A stretch of 64,000 nt of DNA from Hippopus hippopus (GCA_946811185.2 OX328108.1:1759501-1823500), one strand, 5' to 3'; positions 55,501 through 61,232 are shown, counted from the stretch's first letter. The notes: generated by a model not told the origin, from the letters alone. Made by a program: numbers and translations.

Positions 55501-56574
55501 TGAAATCCAAGCAATTCACTGATAAGAATATAATAAAAATGTTACAGATCACTCCTTCCTTACTGCATAGCTTCATCCCGTAAAATATTAATACCTAATT
55601 ACTGTGTTGGGGAGAATTCTCTTTAGCTCAGTCGTTAAGGTGTTGGTCTTCTAAACCTCGATATACAAGGATCTTTTCTGCACGGCTTCGAATCCCACCA
55701 GGTGTGGTTTGAATTTTAGCTATGCATTTGTTGCGAGTTTTCATGTTTGTAAGAAAAGTCTTTATCTTTTTTACAAAATTTCACGTCTAACACAGGGGAG
55801 GAAAATATAGATGTGGCTTAAATAGTGGTACTTTTACTGAACTTGTCATTGAAAGGACAGAAAGAATCGTAGGGAAAAGAGGAAATACTAGATACCAGCA
55901 TTTTGTCCTTTCTCCCATGTTTCGATAAGAAACATCTTTTCACAAAATTCTATCCTGCACTAAATCAAAACTCAAGCCCATTCCACTGAAAAATGAGTGA
56001 AAAAAGTACAATCTTCCCAAGACTGTGATTCTTACACTCTTTTCTTACCATTGATAACATACAACAAAATGATCCATGATTGTTAATAAAACTCGCCCTT
56101 GATGTTTCTGTTGATATGTTTGAAGTAATTGTTGATGGTCTAACAGGCTCTGGATGATAACAGAAGATGACAAATAATTGAAATTTATCATCATTAAAGC
56201 TTATATTGGCACATGCTCTGGTGCTCGGGCAAGCTAGCCCTATACAAAATCATTCTGTGTTTTTAGAACCCAGAGAAAGAAGACTTTTAAAAATATTGTG
56301 GAAAAAAGAGAAAATGCTCGCTACAAGTATTTTCTCCTTTTGTCACAATGTTTTCTGCCCTTCCCAACACAACTTTCAATTTTTTAATTCCATTTATTTT
56401 GATATCTGAAAATGCTATCAATCTGGACCAGAGTAAAATTTTGTTGCTAGGCAATGAGTTGACAAGATCTGGCAACAATTTGATAATTTGAAAATTTTGA
56501 TATCTGGTGAGAAAGTTGACGGGCAAAGAATCAATTTGGCATCTTACCATCCAACCTGCTTCCTCAGCATGCAT
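34994..56574 (-). CDS. Multi-CARD protein: six CARD-like domains, central module, charged repeat tail
   Basis: Exons, 5' to 3' on the minus strand: 56548-56574, 54893-55211, 53940-54254, 53440-53562, 50872-50937, 49592-49710, 48100-48337, 44319-44618, 41989-42051 (tentative), 40877-41173, 39183-39479, 37820-38089, 36768-36866, 34994-35595. They total 3135 nt in one continuous frame, giving 1044 residues. Domains: CARD1 about 12-100, CARD2 117-215, linker 221-261, unassigned module 262-402, CARD3 403-502, linker 503-523, CARD4 524-622, CARD5 623-721, CARD6 722-811, acidic linker 812-844, Arg/Asn/Glu/Ser-rich tail 845-1044. CARDs are six-helix death-fold adaptors that assemble immune and apoptotic complexes by homotypic contact. 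No kinase, caspase, NACHT, helicase or TIR sequence is visible, and there is no signal peptide or membrane segment, so a cytosolic scaffold is inferred. The calls rest on hydrophobic spacing and a few diagnostic motifs. No named orthologue is recognised. Confidence 0.8.
35617..36060. mobile_element. Two Mt1 elements sharing one TTAA
   Basis: The first ends GTGTGGTAAAGGGTTAA at 35840. The second starts from the same TTAA as TTAACTCTTTACCAAACAAC. They lie directly upstream (minus strand) of multi-CARD exon 14, with the first beginning about 22 nt from its acceptor. Confidence 0.85.
36592..36750. mobile_element. Mt1 right halves beside exon 13
   Basis: GGTTACCAGCATTTTCTCCT through GTGTGGTAAAGGGTTAA (36692), then a second right-end fragment CTGCAAATGCTTTCATTTTG. 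It stops about 20 nt from the exon 13 donor. Confidence 0.7.
36768..36866 (-). CDS. Multi-CARD gene exon 13: acidic linker
   Basis: Acceptor TCACATTGTAG, donor GTATGT, phase 1 to 1, 99 nt. It encodes PVLPCPCLDDATGSQTLLDA then SFSVELTVKDDE. Phase fits both neighbours and the splice sites are good. Confidence 0.62.
37560..37745. repeat. Compound palindrome with internal direct repeat
   Basis: GGCTACACCAAATGGCTTAG followed by CCATTCTGGAGT occurs twice in direct orientation (about 37583 and 37630). It occurs once inverted (about 37690-37730) around a centre near 37678. The inverted arm ends about 75 bp from the donor of multi-CARD exon 12. A diverged relative (GATTGGCTGAACCAAATGGT) is at 53370. 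Confidence 0.85.
37820..38089 (-). CDS. Multi-CARD gene exon 12: CARD6
   Basis: Acceptor TTTCTTTGCAG, donor GTACTT, phase 1 to 1, 270 nt. ENKQLIMDEVDITMLKATFV, DRRIFREEQFDVLTNKESRR, ECVAALLKEVFQKGYSAMVC and FVSALKLSGYIFVAGSIE make a convincing CARD: F-x-E-E-x-F-D helix 3, SRRE helix 4, G-Y-x-x-x-x-x-F helix 5. Confidence 0.82.
38612..38712. mobile_element. Mt2 element, short
   Basis: TTTAACCCTGAGACTGCTAA, half core AGATCAAGATCAGACTGCAG, right AGGATAAGAGTTAA. Both ends look like TTAA-flanked termini. Confidence 0.7.
38705..39060. mobile_element. Two Mt1 elements between exons 11 and 12
   Basis: The first has core GAAATGCTGGTTACCTGCAT and right end TAGGGTAAAGATTTAA. The second starts TTTAACTCTTTACAAAACAT and is truncated in its core. 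Confidence 0.7.
39183..39479 (-). CDS. Multi-CARD gene exon 11: CARD5
   Basis: Acceptor TTTTTTTTCAG, phase 1. The 3' end is set at donor GTAATA (phase 1), which gives 297 nt, the same length as exon 10. The frame stays open further, so the donor could lie lower. TKDEVKENCTFLVNELEPKI, CRVFLDKMLESDQCDANVGK and FVTALRQLKLFQVLMILYSS give five or six amphipathic helices. This is the most divergent of the six. Confidence 0.65.
39880..40027. mobile_element. Mt1 right half
   Basis: TAAACAGCATTTTCTCCTTT to ATCTGGTAAAGAGTTAA. Confidence 0.7.
40500..40682. mobile_element. Fold-back element in multi-CARD intron
   Basis: The left arm TTTAAGATAAAATTTTATTA and the right arm TAATAAAATCTTATCTCAAA enclose an inner pair, GAAAAATGTTATTAAGCTTG and AACTTAATAACATTTTTC. 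Confidence 0.75.
40877..41173 (-). CDS. Multi-CARD gene exon 10: CARD4
   Basis: Acceptor CTTTGCCAG, donor GTAAGT, phase 1 to 1, 297 nt. It encodes VIQELIHPVTEEGIKQLDIF, LDELVKSETLSEIKRKKINE, DKTAEVLKLLIVLLQSCTCR and LERFLKQTGQNNVLKYF, a CARD-like helix series. It contains KSETLSEIKRKKI in place of the usual helix 2-3 turn. Confidence 0.72.
41989..42051 (-). CDS. Multi-CARD gene exon 9: short charged linker (tentative)
   Basis: 63 nt open in phase 1 to 1 between acceptor TTTATTCTAG and donor GTAGGT. It encodes KAKDDCSKRSSTENSHRHLK. Phase fits both neighbours, but the donor is weak and there is no homology support. Skipping it leaves the frame intact. Confidence 0.38.
42152..43228. mobile_element. 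Mt1 element split by the CTAG-ended array element
   Basis: Left end TTAACCCTTTACCACACAAT and intact core GTAGAAAATGCTGGTAACCA. It is interrupted at about 42292 and resumes at 43146 with CATTTAATTTGTCATCTTCA, ending TTATTTGGTAGG. Confidence 0.8.
42292..43145 (-). mobile_element. Tandem-array element ending CTAG, nested in an Mt1 element
   Basis: Bounded by AACTAGAACTTGTTTTCTAC on the left and ATCCTGATGGGGGAGACATA on the right. It contains five units of about 150 bp with GGTTCTTGTGCATGACACTT and CTTTGCAAATGTGTGAAG. The Mt1 sequence resumes right after it (TTTAACATTTAATTTGTCAT), so it is a nested insertion in the intron after exon 8 of the multi-CARD gene. Confidence 0.7.
43388..43660. mobile_element. 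Mt3 element
   Basis: Left TGTCATGCTCTGTGAAAAGA, CAACCAATGTCAGTCTGTGC in the middle, right AGAACATGACTCAATT. Confidence 0.72.
43800..43972. mobile_element. Mt1 element with core deleted
   Basis: Both ends are present (AATCCTTTACCAAACAATAA and ATTTTGTGGTAAATTG) but the palindrome is reduced to CTTGCAGAAAAAGGC. Confidence 0.6.
44319..44618 (-). CDS. Multi-CARD gene exon 8: CARD3
   Basis: Acceptor TTGGCTTTCAG, donor GTAAAC, phase 1 to 1, 300 nt. LLERDTVKALFCEHLQAVDR, VSASIYDMCRLTYFQRKEMA, DPGKRREAFINFLSSLSEEF and LCVFEIALRETSQASLLERC follow the CARD helix order, with helix 4 R-x-x-A and helix 5 F-x-x-A-L features. Confidence 0.78.
45320..46296 (-). mobile_element. Internally deleted mariner element with near-perfect TIRs
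   Basis: The two 29-bp ends begin CGAGGGTTGATCAATAAATT and TGAGGGTTGATCAATAAATT and appear to differ at only one position. They are flanked by TA (45318-45319, 46297-46298). At 977 bp the element is about 350 bp short of full length. It lies in the intron between exons 7 and 8 of the multi-CARD gene. It belongs to a different mariner lineage from the 51-kb copy, judging by the TIRs. Confidence 0.9.
45544..45915 (-). pseudogene. Mariner transposase fragments (N-terminal HTH plus C-terminus)
   Basis: The minus strand encodes SLEQRAVIKFCVKLGMTPQQ and TKQNIEKV (N-terminal helix-turn-helix) directly followed by HPPYSPDLAPCDFAF, a one-base frameshift, then KLKAELKGHRFTGFDDLQSK through FPQWVHRHECC to CYFEKM and stop. 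The middle of the transposase, with the first two catalytic Asp, is missing. The block HPPYSPDLAPCDF carries the third catalytic Asp. Confidence 0.88.
46640..46955. mobile_element. Mt3 element
   Basis: Middle palindrome ACTTGTGCAGCTTGTGCAGG; right end CCCCCTTTTCACAGAGCACG then GCTCAAAT. It lies beside the 45-kb mariner relic. Confidence 0.7.
47025..47108. mobile_element. Mt2 core fragment
   Basis: GATCAGACTAAATGTTCTAT then GGTCTGATCTTGATCTATAG; its right side abuts an Mt1 copy. Confidence 0.65.
47110..47326. mobile_element. Mt1 element missing the right core arm
   Basis: Left TTTAACCCTTTACCAAACAA, core GGAGAAAATGCTGGTTACCA then straight to CAATCTTTTC. Right TCATTTGGTAGAGTTAA. Confidence 0.78.
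47330..47632 (-). mobile_element. tRNA-derived SINE, copy 3 (reverse)
   Basis: The reverse complement shows the same body (AGCAGCCAGTGCACCTATCC on the plus strand) and a tRNA-like head ending at GTACGCTACCGTCTGAGCTT. It lies in the intron between exons 7 and 8 of the multi-CARD gene. Confidence 0.78.
48100..48337 (-). CDS. Multi-CARD gene exon 7: helical part of central module
   Basis: Acceptor TTTTTCAACAG, donor GTAAGT, phase 0 to 1, 238 nt. It encodes FCFSSVVIRLCPLSARAAAI, LTDMLWNQPDGFKQWLTKLL and a closing strand WSSVSIEVNLVS. A strand, then paired helices, then a strand recalls the N-terminal alpha-beta domain of TRADD and related sequences in molluscan immune proteins. That resemblance is a hypothesis from pattern only. 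Confidence 0.75.
48650..48878. mobile_element. Mt1 element, intact, TTAA on both sides
   Basis: Left TTAACTCTTTACCAAACGAC, right GTGTGGTAAAGAGTTAA, perfect core GGGAAAAGGAGAAAATGCTG and complement. A fragment of another copy lies at 48372-48440. Confidence 0.9.
49376..49590. repeat. Compound microsatellite (CTGT)n (CT)n next to exon 6 donor
   Basis: (CTGT) runs from 49376 to 49420, (CT) to about 49440, an interruption with CTCCCCTTGTTTACC follows, then a long (CT) tract 49493-49560, a C run and (CA)n. On the minus strand it begins about 10 nt after the exon 6 donor as a purine/GT-rich tract. Confidence 0.95.
49592..49710 (-). CDS. Multi-CARD gene exon 6: beta-rich part of central module
   Basis: Acceptor TGATTTACAG, donor GTAAGT, phase 1 to 0, 119 nt. 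It encodes QLHRDTDITVRLKFNGKNGQ then ITVVEQDIVSHPHPELDTE, predicted beta strands. The donor is followed within about 10 nt by a long purine-rich microsatellite (read on the minus strand). A fold-back element ends about 10-15 nt before the acceptor. Confidence 0.72.
49721..50015. mobile_element. Fold-back element beside multi-CARD exon 6
   Basis: The arm AGGATAATCAACTGGTTGTG (49726) pairs with CACAACCAGTTGATTATCCT (49865-49884). A roughly 120-bp extension containing AAGTAGTTCCGGCAAACATT follows, also present in the 55.2-kb copy. The element edge is about 10-15 nt from the exon 6 acceptor. Confidence 0.8.
50150..50478. repeat. Probable retroelement fragment with AATAAATAAATAAA tail
   Basis: A non-exonic segment ending CAGCGCTAAATAAAATTAAT then AATAAATAAAC, typical of the 3' end of a LINE or SINE. 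No reverse-transcriptase motif is visible in either strand. Confidence 0.35.
50622..50780. mobile_element. Mt1 element, right end decayed
   Basis: Core GGAGGAAATGCTGGTAACCA then GCATTTTCTCCTTTTCCG. A right-end fragment of another copy is at 50040-50105. Confidence 0.7.
50872..50937 (-). CDS. Multi-CARD gene exon 5: start of central module
   Basis: Acceptor CAATTTTTCAG, donor GTATAT, phase 1 to 1, 66 nt, encoding LHPDVEVCITGQEGHRVANL followed by Q. A mariner relic ends only about 24 nt upstream of the acceptor AG. Confidence 0.65.
50964..52292 (-). mobile_element. Mariner-family transposon, full length but decayed
   Basis: Terminal inverted repeats of about 28 bp, reading CGAGGGTGATCTAAAAGAAC on the left and TGAGGGGTGATCAGAAAGAA as reverse complement on the right, are flanked by the TA target duplication (50962-50963 and 52293-52294). 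The length of about 1.33 kb is normal for mariner. It sits in the intron between exons 4 and 5 of the multi-CARD gene. Confidence 0.88.
51045..52200 (-). pseudogene. Mariner transposase remnant (frameshifted)
   Basis: Reading the minus strand across several frames gives family landmarks in the right order: KDGPKSSHPSTSVTDKII and RRDTVRKIADTFDIS from the DNA-binding region, TESQQQSSVWKHPTSPSTVK-like text and KSLVKLMLIMYF around the second catalytic region, NTPYNSVLTPCDL at the site of the third catalytic Asp (normally HxPYSPDLxPCDF), and a terminal CIGLKRGYFKK. Stops and frameshifts throughout make it inactive. Confidence 0.82.
52436..52545. mobile_element. Mt2 element
   Basis: CAGTGTAGATCACCAATCAG, CTGCACGTTCTGTGCAG centre, right side CAGCCTAATGGTTA. 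Confidence 0.75.
52623..52852. mobile_element. Mt1 element, intact, TTAA on both sides
   Basis: Left TTAACCGTTTACCAGACGAC, right GTGTGGTAAAGGGTTAA, core AATGCTGGTAACAAGCATTT. Confidence 0.9.
52893..53106. mobile_element. Mt1 element, left end lost
   Basis: Core GAGAAAATGCTGGTAACAAG. The right end GTTTGGAACAGACTTAA is diverged. Confidence 0.72.
53105..53300. mobile_element. Mt2 element
   Basis: Starts TTAATCCCTTAAGTGCAAAA. The core GTGTAGATCAAAGATCAGAC then CACATTTTGTGCAGTCTGAT is well kept. Confidence 0.75.
53440..53562 (-). CDS. Multi-CARD gene exon 4: linker (candidate)
   Basis: Acceptor GGTATACAG, donor GTAAGT, phase 1 to 1, 123 nt open. It encodes a cysteine-containing linker beginning VSEFMLWCPITSSCEY. 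Support is the phase match to both neighbours and the strong donor. The acceptor has a weak pyrimidine tract. Confidence 0.5.
53715..53922. mobile_element. Mt1 element next to exon 3 donor
   Basis: Eroded core AATGCTGATTACCAGCAATT, right end TATGCAGTCAAGGGTTAG. It stops about 18 nt from the donor of multi-CARD exon 3. Confidence 0.68.
53940..54254 (-). CDS. Multi-CARD gene exon 3: CARD2 (clearest CARD)
   Basis: Acceptor TTTCTTTACAG, donor GTGTGT, phase 1 to 1, 315 nt. NRKNVELLKDDLEPLWLIDN, LLVAGSLTFDDHEDIQQTAH, RYDRVKGLLMYVRRDIPKKG and PVFLKAVHANSPKLLKKLLN reproduce the classical CARD order: kinked helix 1, acidic helix 2, T/S-x-x-D helix 3, R-x-x-K helix 4, G-x-x-x-F helix 5. Confidence 0.85.
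54893..55211 (-). CDS. Multi-CARD gene exon 2: CARD1
   Basis: Acceptor TTTCATTTCAG, donor GTAAGT, phase 0 to 1, 319 nt. Helical pattern ETRRQIIENLRQRYKFIKQN, then LDPSDKVIDELYQIKLVS, RARAIDKVIKDLVRKL and the final helix NVLRIFNEYGYMHMLEAET. The spacing of helices 1-6 fits a CARD. It is more divergent than CARD2. Confidence 0.75.
55236..55495. mobile_element. Fold-back element beside multi-CARD exon 2
   Basis: The arm GAATAATCAACTGGTTGTGT pairs with AATTAGTTGATTATCC, and TTAAAAATCTGTCACTC pairs with GAGTGACAGATTTTTAA. The shared extension has AAGTAGTTCCTGCAAACATT. The edge is about 25 nt from the exon 2 acceptor. Confidence 0.8.
55608..55770 (+). mobile_element. tRNA(Ser/Leu-like)-derived SINE, copy 2
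   Basis: TCTCTTTAGCTCAGTCGTTA, then CCTCGATATACAAGGATC and GGCTTCGAATCCCACCAGG, followed by the same 3' module TTTAGCTATGCATTTGTTG. It sits 5' of exon 2 of the multi-CARD gene. Confidence 0.65.
55835..55935. mobile_element. Mt1 core fragment
   Basis: GGAAATACTAGATACCAGCA and flanks only. Confidence 0.5.
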
Positions 56575-56800
56575 GGGCTCACCTGTAATAAAAATCTTTC
56601 TAGATAAAAAATCATGGAATGAAATTATGTCCTGTAACTCTTTACCAAACAACAAATACTACTTTGTCTCAGGAAGGGTAGAAAACATGATGGAAAAAGG
56701 ACAAAATCCTGGTTACCAGTATTTTCTCCTTTTTCCACTATGTTTTCAAACGCTATTTTCCTCAGGATTGCAAAAAGTTGGGATTATTTGGTGGGATATT
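56255..56800. mobile_element. Two Mt1 elements around the multi-CARD start exon
   Basis: One at 56255-56462 has core AGAAAATGCTCGCTACAAGT and right end GGCAATGAGTTGA. The other at 56636-56800 has left CTCTTTACCAAACAACAAAT and core ATCCTGGTTACCAGTATTTT. The start exon lies between them. Confidence 0.7.
56548..56582 (-). CDS. Multi-CARD gene exon 1 (start codon exon)
   Basis: Short exon with acceptor TTATTACAG and donor GTAAGA. The first in-frame ATG is at 56572-56574, giving MHAEEAGWM before exon 2 in phase 0. The eight bases upstream of the ATG would be 5' UTR spliced from an exon near 56.92-57.0 kb. If the frame were open further upstream the protein could be longer. Confidence 0.55.
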
Positions 56801-56921
56801 AAGCACAATTCTACAAGAGTAAGACCATACTTCAAAGGAAATGCAGTCCGAATTTATGTATAAATTTTCACTCTCTAATATTTTGCAAGATATTTAAAAA
56901 AGAAAAAAGCTTTCCGATTAC

Positions 56922-57000
56922 CTCATTTATTCATAGGGTACATCGGCGTGACGTCACATTCCCTAGCAACGAGCGGTCGCCATTTTCGGAGGTGAAATTG
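56922..57000 (-). promoter_or_regulatory. Putative promoter and 5' UTR exon of the multi-CARD gene
   Basis: A compact, GC-richer block holds a palindromic CRE TGACGTCA (56949-56956), an RFX/X-box-like CCCTAGCAAC (56961-56970) and CGCCATTTT (about 56979-56986), the reverse complement of a YY1-type AAAATGGCG. On the minus strand a donor GTAATC follows ATGAG at 56922, so a non-coding first exon could end here and splice to 56582. Its placement just upstream of the start exon supports the assignment. Binding is inferred from motifs only. Confidence 0.45.
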
Positions 57001-57049
57001 ATAACAAAGCAACCATATATATCAGTGCTGTTCGCAATTTTTTTCGTTG

Positions 57050-58150
57050 AGAAAAACTACATTTTTTACGAATCAAAGCTATTGACAGTTAGGATGACTG
57101 TTAGAAATATACTTTAGAATACGTATGACGAGTTGTTAATTCTTCTTTTAGACGATTTTCATTAAATGGGTCTACCACAAATAGACCTACCATTTAAATA
57201 TGAAGTTGGTCCAGACCCTTCAAACATGAAATGAATATTCCAGTCTCAATCTATGTAGCTTTTTCTCTTTGTCTATTTCATGTCCGAGCGTAAAAAAGTG
57301 TAATCTACATTATGTTGTTCATCAGATTAAAAGAAAGGTCGGAGAAATCCATGCTTCCCGAGGATTTCTCTCTCTCTCTCTCTCTCTCACCAAAGCGATT
57401 TCCTGAATGTTCAAAGGCTGATAAGCTATTAAACCTCTCAAGAATCGTCATAAAAAATTACTTTGCTTGTAAAATAACTATGTATTTGGTGGTGATCATT
57501 TTAATAGTCTAATATTTGAGCGAAAAGAAGAGTAGACTGATAAAACTTTTTAAACATTGCCCCGAGACAGACTTAATTAAATCTAACCTAGCACAAAAAA
57601 AAAAAATCCAGGGTTTTTCTGACAATGAAGAGAAAGAATTTTAAAAATATTTCAGTGAAAGGAAAATACTAATCAACATCCTTTCTTTTTTCCACAGTGT
57701 TTTCTACTCTTTCAAAGACAAACATCGCTTTGGTATGTCTCGTTCGAAAAGTCTCCCTAATTTTGATGAACATATTAGTTTGAAGAATGAACTTACCCTC
57801 TGTAACCTGCGAAAATTTCTAAATCCTAATCACAAATGATCATCTTAAGGGTAAATAAGATCAGTGACAGACAAAAACAGTCAGTGTAATGTGACACGTG
57901 TGCGTTAATTTCTATTTCTACCAAGCAATTACGTTATGTACAGCTCTTTGGTCGTCCACCCTGCAGTGCGATACCGATATCAAAGGAACACGGAGTTAAA
58001 CCCTACACCCATTTTGTGAAAATTCATATGACACGTACAAAGTATTTCTTAAAAACTTTTGAAAACGTAAGCTGGAATATAAATATTTCGTGAAAGGGGA
58101 TGGAAAATTAAACATTTAAACTGAACCTATGTTTCTTATGTCATGAAATT
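57050..58150. other. Upstream of the multi-CARD gene, no gene recognised
   Basis: Contains a short (TC)n and an eroded Mt1 copy (57600-57725). No splice-bounded reading frame resembling a known family was found on either strand. Confidence 0.35.
57368..57391. repeat. (TC)n microsatellite
   Basis: About 11 TC units; short and perfect. Confidence 0.9.
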
Positions 58151-58354
58151 GACTTTATTACGGGAAAAATGCTGTTTATCAGCATTCTTTTCTCTTTCCG
58201 AAAGGTTTATAGGAACATGACTAAGTTATGCGCAACATAAAGTTCGGTATTTCTATTTTAGATCGAGATTTTCTTAATATTCAAAGTATGCTTGTCGTGC
58301 TGTAATTTCAGTGAATGGACTGTCCCTGTCTCTTTGAAGGCACTGGGAAGCTTC

Positions 58355-58560
58355 TTAACCCTTTACCAAACAATACTGAGTTTTAACAACCCTGGGAACG
58401 AAGGTGTTTGAAAGGAGGAAATGCTTGGAACTAGCATTTGCTCCTTTTCCCACGATATTTTCTACTTTTTCGAAAACCATTTCAGCAATTTGACCCACGT
58501 CTAAACTGTCGGCTTCAAATGCTTTAGATTTTGATAGGTCCTAACTTTTGCAGTTTACTA
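58355..58560. mobile_element. Mt1 element
   Basis: Left CTTAACCCTTTACCAAACAA, shortened core GGAGGAAATGCTTGGAACTA, right end decayed. Confidence 0.72.
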
Positions 58561-58593
58561 AAATTCTTAGTCAAATAAGCCATCATTCTCATC

Positions 58594-58632
58594 AGGGATC
58601 TTATATACATGTGTATATACGATCCCTGTTCT
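58594..58632. repeat. Palindrome CAGGGATC...GATCCCTG, copy 1
   Basis: CAGGGATCTTATATACATGT is followed by its near reverse complement ending in ATATACGATCCCTG. A related palindrome occurs at 63.39 kb. Confidence 0.75.
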
Positions 58633-58644
58633 CATTGTTCAAAT

Positions 58645-58870
58645 CCTTTTAGCAAACTTTTAAAATACCGACTTTTAAAGACCCTGAGAAAAATTGCCTT
58701 TGAAAACATTGTGGGAAAAGGAGAAAATTCTAGTTACAAACATTGTCTCCTTTTACAATGTCTTCTACCCTTTTTGAACAAAATTCCATTTTTAAGTCAC
58801 ACTTATTTTTGTTGTCCTCAAATGCTTTTAACTTGGACAACTCAAAATTTTGTCGTTCTGTAAAGAATAC
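58645..58870. mobile_element. Mt1 element
   Basis: Core GGGAAAAGGAGAAAATTCTA with a shortened right arm, right end TCGTTCTGTAAAGAAT. Confidence 0.7.
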
Positions 58871-58919
58871 AATTATAAAAATTGCCATAGATGGTCTGAT
58901 TGTTCAACAGACCTGTGCC

Positions 58920-58998
58920 GTTCAACACATGTCAGACATTGCCAAGTTGGTTAAGTACAAGGCTTGAAACCCGGGGATCGCTGGTTCGATTTATTTTA
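58920..58998 (+). repeat. tRNA-like fragment
   Basis: GCCAAGTTGGTTAAGTACAA then CCGGGGATCGCTGGTTCGA resembles tRNA D and T arms. The 3' acceptor is absent and an Mt1 copy follows at once. Confidence 0.4.
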
Positions 58999-59001
58999 AC
59001 T

Positions 59002-59220
59002 ATTAACCTTTTATCACACAATTCCGAGTTTAAAAAGAAAGAAAGAAAAAGAAATCTTTTGCAAACATTGTGGGAAGAGTAGAAGGTGCTGGTAATCAGA
59101 ATTTTCTGCTTTTCCCACGTTGTTTTCTGTTCAGTTTCATTACTTGAGCCTTATGGAATTGAGAGTGTGCAAATGTTTTCAACTAGGAGAAGTATTTTTT
59201 TTTTTTTGTAAAGGATTAGA
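59002..59220. mobile_element. Mt1 element
   Basis: Left TTAACCTTTTATCACACAAT, core GTGCTGGTAATCAGAATTTT, right end TTTTGTAAAGGATTAG. Confidence 0.72.
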
Positions 59221-59224
59221 GTGG

Positions 59225-60200
59225 TGATAAAATTTTGTAATAAGAAAAAAAAGAGATTTATTGTGTGCAAAGACACACCCAACAGACCATTTCTTGAAAG
59301 CTGGAATACAATAAAGTTTGAGTTTCTTGAGTAAATTCTGACCGAAGAAGATTAAAGTCTTCTTAGTTGCATTTTTTTACATCCCTCTTAATCGATGACT
59401 ATCGTAACGACGAAGGTCAGTTCAAATTTTAAACCTTCCTTTCCTTATAAAAATGGTAGTTCAAGTTTCATTTTTAGGAGAGAAATATGTGCTAAAACTG
59501 TTTTCATTATAAAAATGGTAAAGGGTTAGCCGGGTGTTCCTTTGATCTCGGTATATCACTGCCGTAGTGGGTGACACATAGTCTTTGCTAAACACAGACT
59601 AACACGTGTCATAAAAATATGTCTGCCCTGTTCAATTCTAAGTTGATCATTTTGTAAATACAGTATTTAGGATTTGGATTTATCAACTTTTTCACATAGG
59701 GTAAGTCCATTCTCATTTTTGAGTTCAAAAGATCCATAAACTTGTCTGTCCGAACATTTTTTGTTTTCAAATGCATTAAATGGAGCCTTGATTTAACTGC
59801 AGCTTGCAATTCATTTTTTTTTTTTTTTTTTAATTCTTGTCATTTAAATCTAAGGCAGTTTGCTAGAAATTAATTATTTCTTTCTCGGGTGTTCATTATG
59901 TAGTCTGCATACGAAAGTTTTTATTAAAACCAAAAGGAGGCAGGGCTTGTGTTATAACTATTTTCTGTAGGATACCGAAAAATTGATAAATTGACAGTTT
60001 GTGCATCTTCGAAAGTGATAATTGATACAACAACCGACGCGGCGATTTTAGGCATATTTATCGTTTTTACGGTGAATTTCATTTCTAAAATGTCACAAAA
60101 TAACTATACGGGTATATTCAAGACAGCGTTTGTTTTCACCTCGGCCCTTGTTGCTATCACGTGACCATCGAAAATGCCCGGATGTCCGACGTTATCTCTT
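59225..60200. other. Gene-free stretch, no feature recognised
   Basis: AT-rich with homopolymer T at 59812-59832. The minus-strand frame at 59609-59809 has no splice context or family resemblance. Confidence 0.3.
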
Positions 60201-60217
60201 TTGTACATGATGCAACT

Positions 60218-60284
60218 CTATCTCTCTCCCCCTCTCTCTTGCTCTCTCTCTCCCGCCCCTCTCTCTCTCTCTCTCTCTCTCTCA
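60218..60284. repeat. (CT)n microsatellite
   Basis: Interrupted CT repeat with CCCCCTCTC and CCCGCCCC breaks. Confidence 0.9.
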
Positions 60285-60407
60285 ATGATCACGGTGAAGA
60301 CAGTCATTTAAAATCATCAACAGAAACTTCTCACCTTATAAGAAACCATCTACTTACCCAGTTCATTTACATGCTTGTAGGCAAAATATCTCCTTCCTCC
60401 TTCCTTA

Positions 60408-60487
60408 TATCGTTGGTTTACTTCAAAAACCTTATAACTACAGCTTGTTTCAAGCTGTAGTTACGAGGTTTTTGAAGTAAACCGAGG
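60408..60487. repeat. Long near-perfect hairpin
   Basis: GGTTTACTTCAAAAACCTTA followed by TAACTACAGCTTG pairs with CAAGCTGTAGTTACGAGGTT followed by TTTGAAGTAAACC. The loop is only a few bases. Confidence 0.85.
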
Positions 60488-61049
60488 ATATATTGCAAAT
60501 TTTACCTTGAGATTTATATAGGTTATTTTGGAAGTTTTAAGCAGGAAAGTAATAATATGGTGTATTATTTCAACTGTTATTTAGATCTACCGGTTTCAAG
60601 TCAGCCTAATGATATAACCCGGGACATTTTCATTGCATACAGATGTTTTAATATGCCTCGGGTAGATCTAATTCAAAACGAGTGGCTTTGCTAATTTATT
60701 AAAACGATCGATATTAACAATAACGCAAATACTTTCCCGAAACCAGGTCCAAAAACTGTGTTGTTTTGGCTTTATTAATTTCTTATAACTTGACCGGATA
60801 AATGATACCGGATATTCAAACCCGGTATTTAATGTTCGTTGCTACTGGAGACAATATAATTAGCGTTTCCGTTTCGTCTGAAAAAAAAAGACAAGAGTCA
60901 AATATTAGACGGGTTTTTCTCGTCGGACGAGTGAGGATCAAGGCAGGGCAAGTGTTTTTTCAAAGTCACTTGTCCTACAGGACGAGTGTCTTTTCCGGAA
61001 ATTTTTGGACCCTGTACTGGCTTGCATTCCCTTTTCCTGTGCCCATTTA

Positions 61050-61232
61050 AAAACGGTTAAAGGGTTTTGAAGGAGGTTACCAACAACGGTTCAAAAGCTT
61101 TACAAATGAAAGTATAGCAAGAAAAAATTGTGGGAAAAGGAACAAATGCTGGTAATCAGCATTTTCTCCTTTTCCCACAATATTTTCAAAAGCTTATTTC
61201 TTCAGGGACAGGATTGTTTGGTGAAGGGTTAA
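61050..61232. mobile_element. Mt1 element
   Basis: Good core GGGAAAAGGAACAAATGCTG then TCAGCATTTTCTCCTTTTCC, right end TTTGGTGAAGGGTTAA. Confidence 0.75.
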
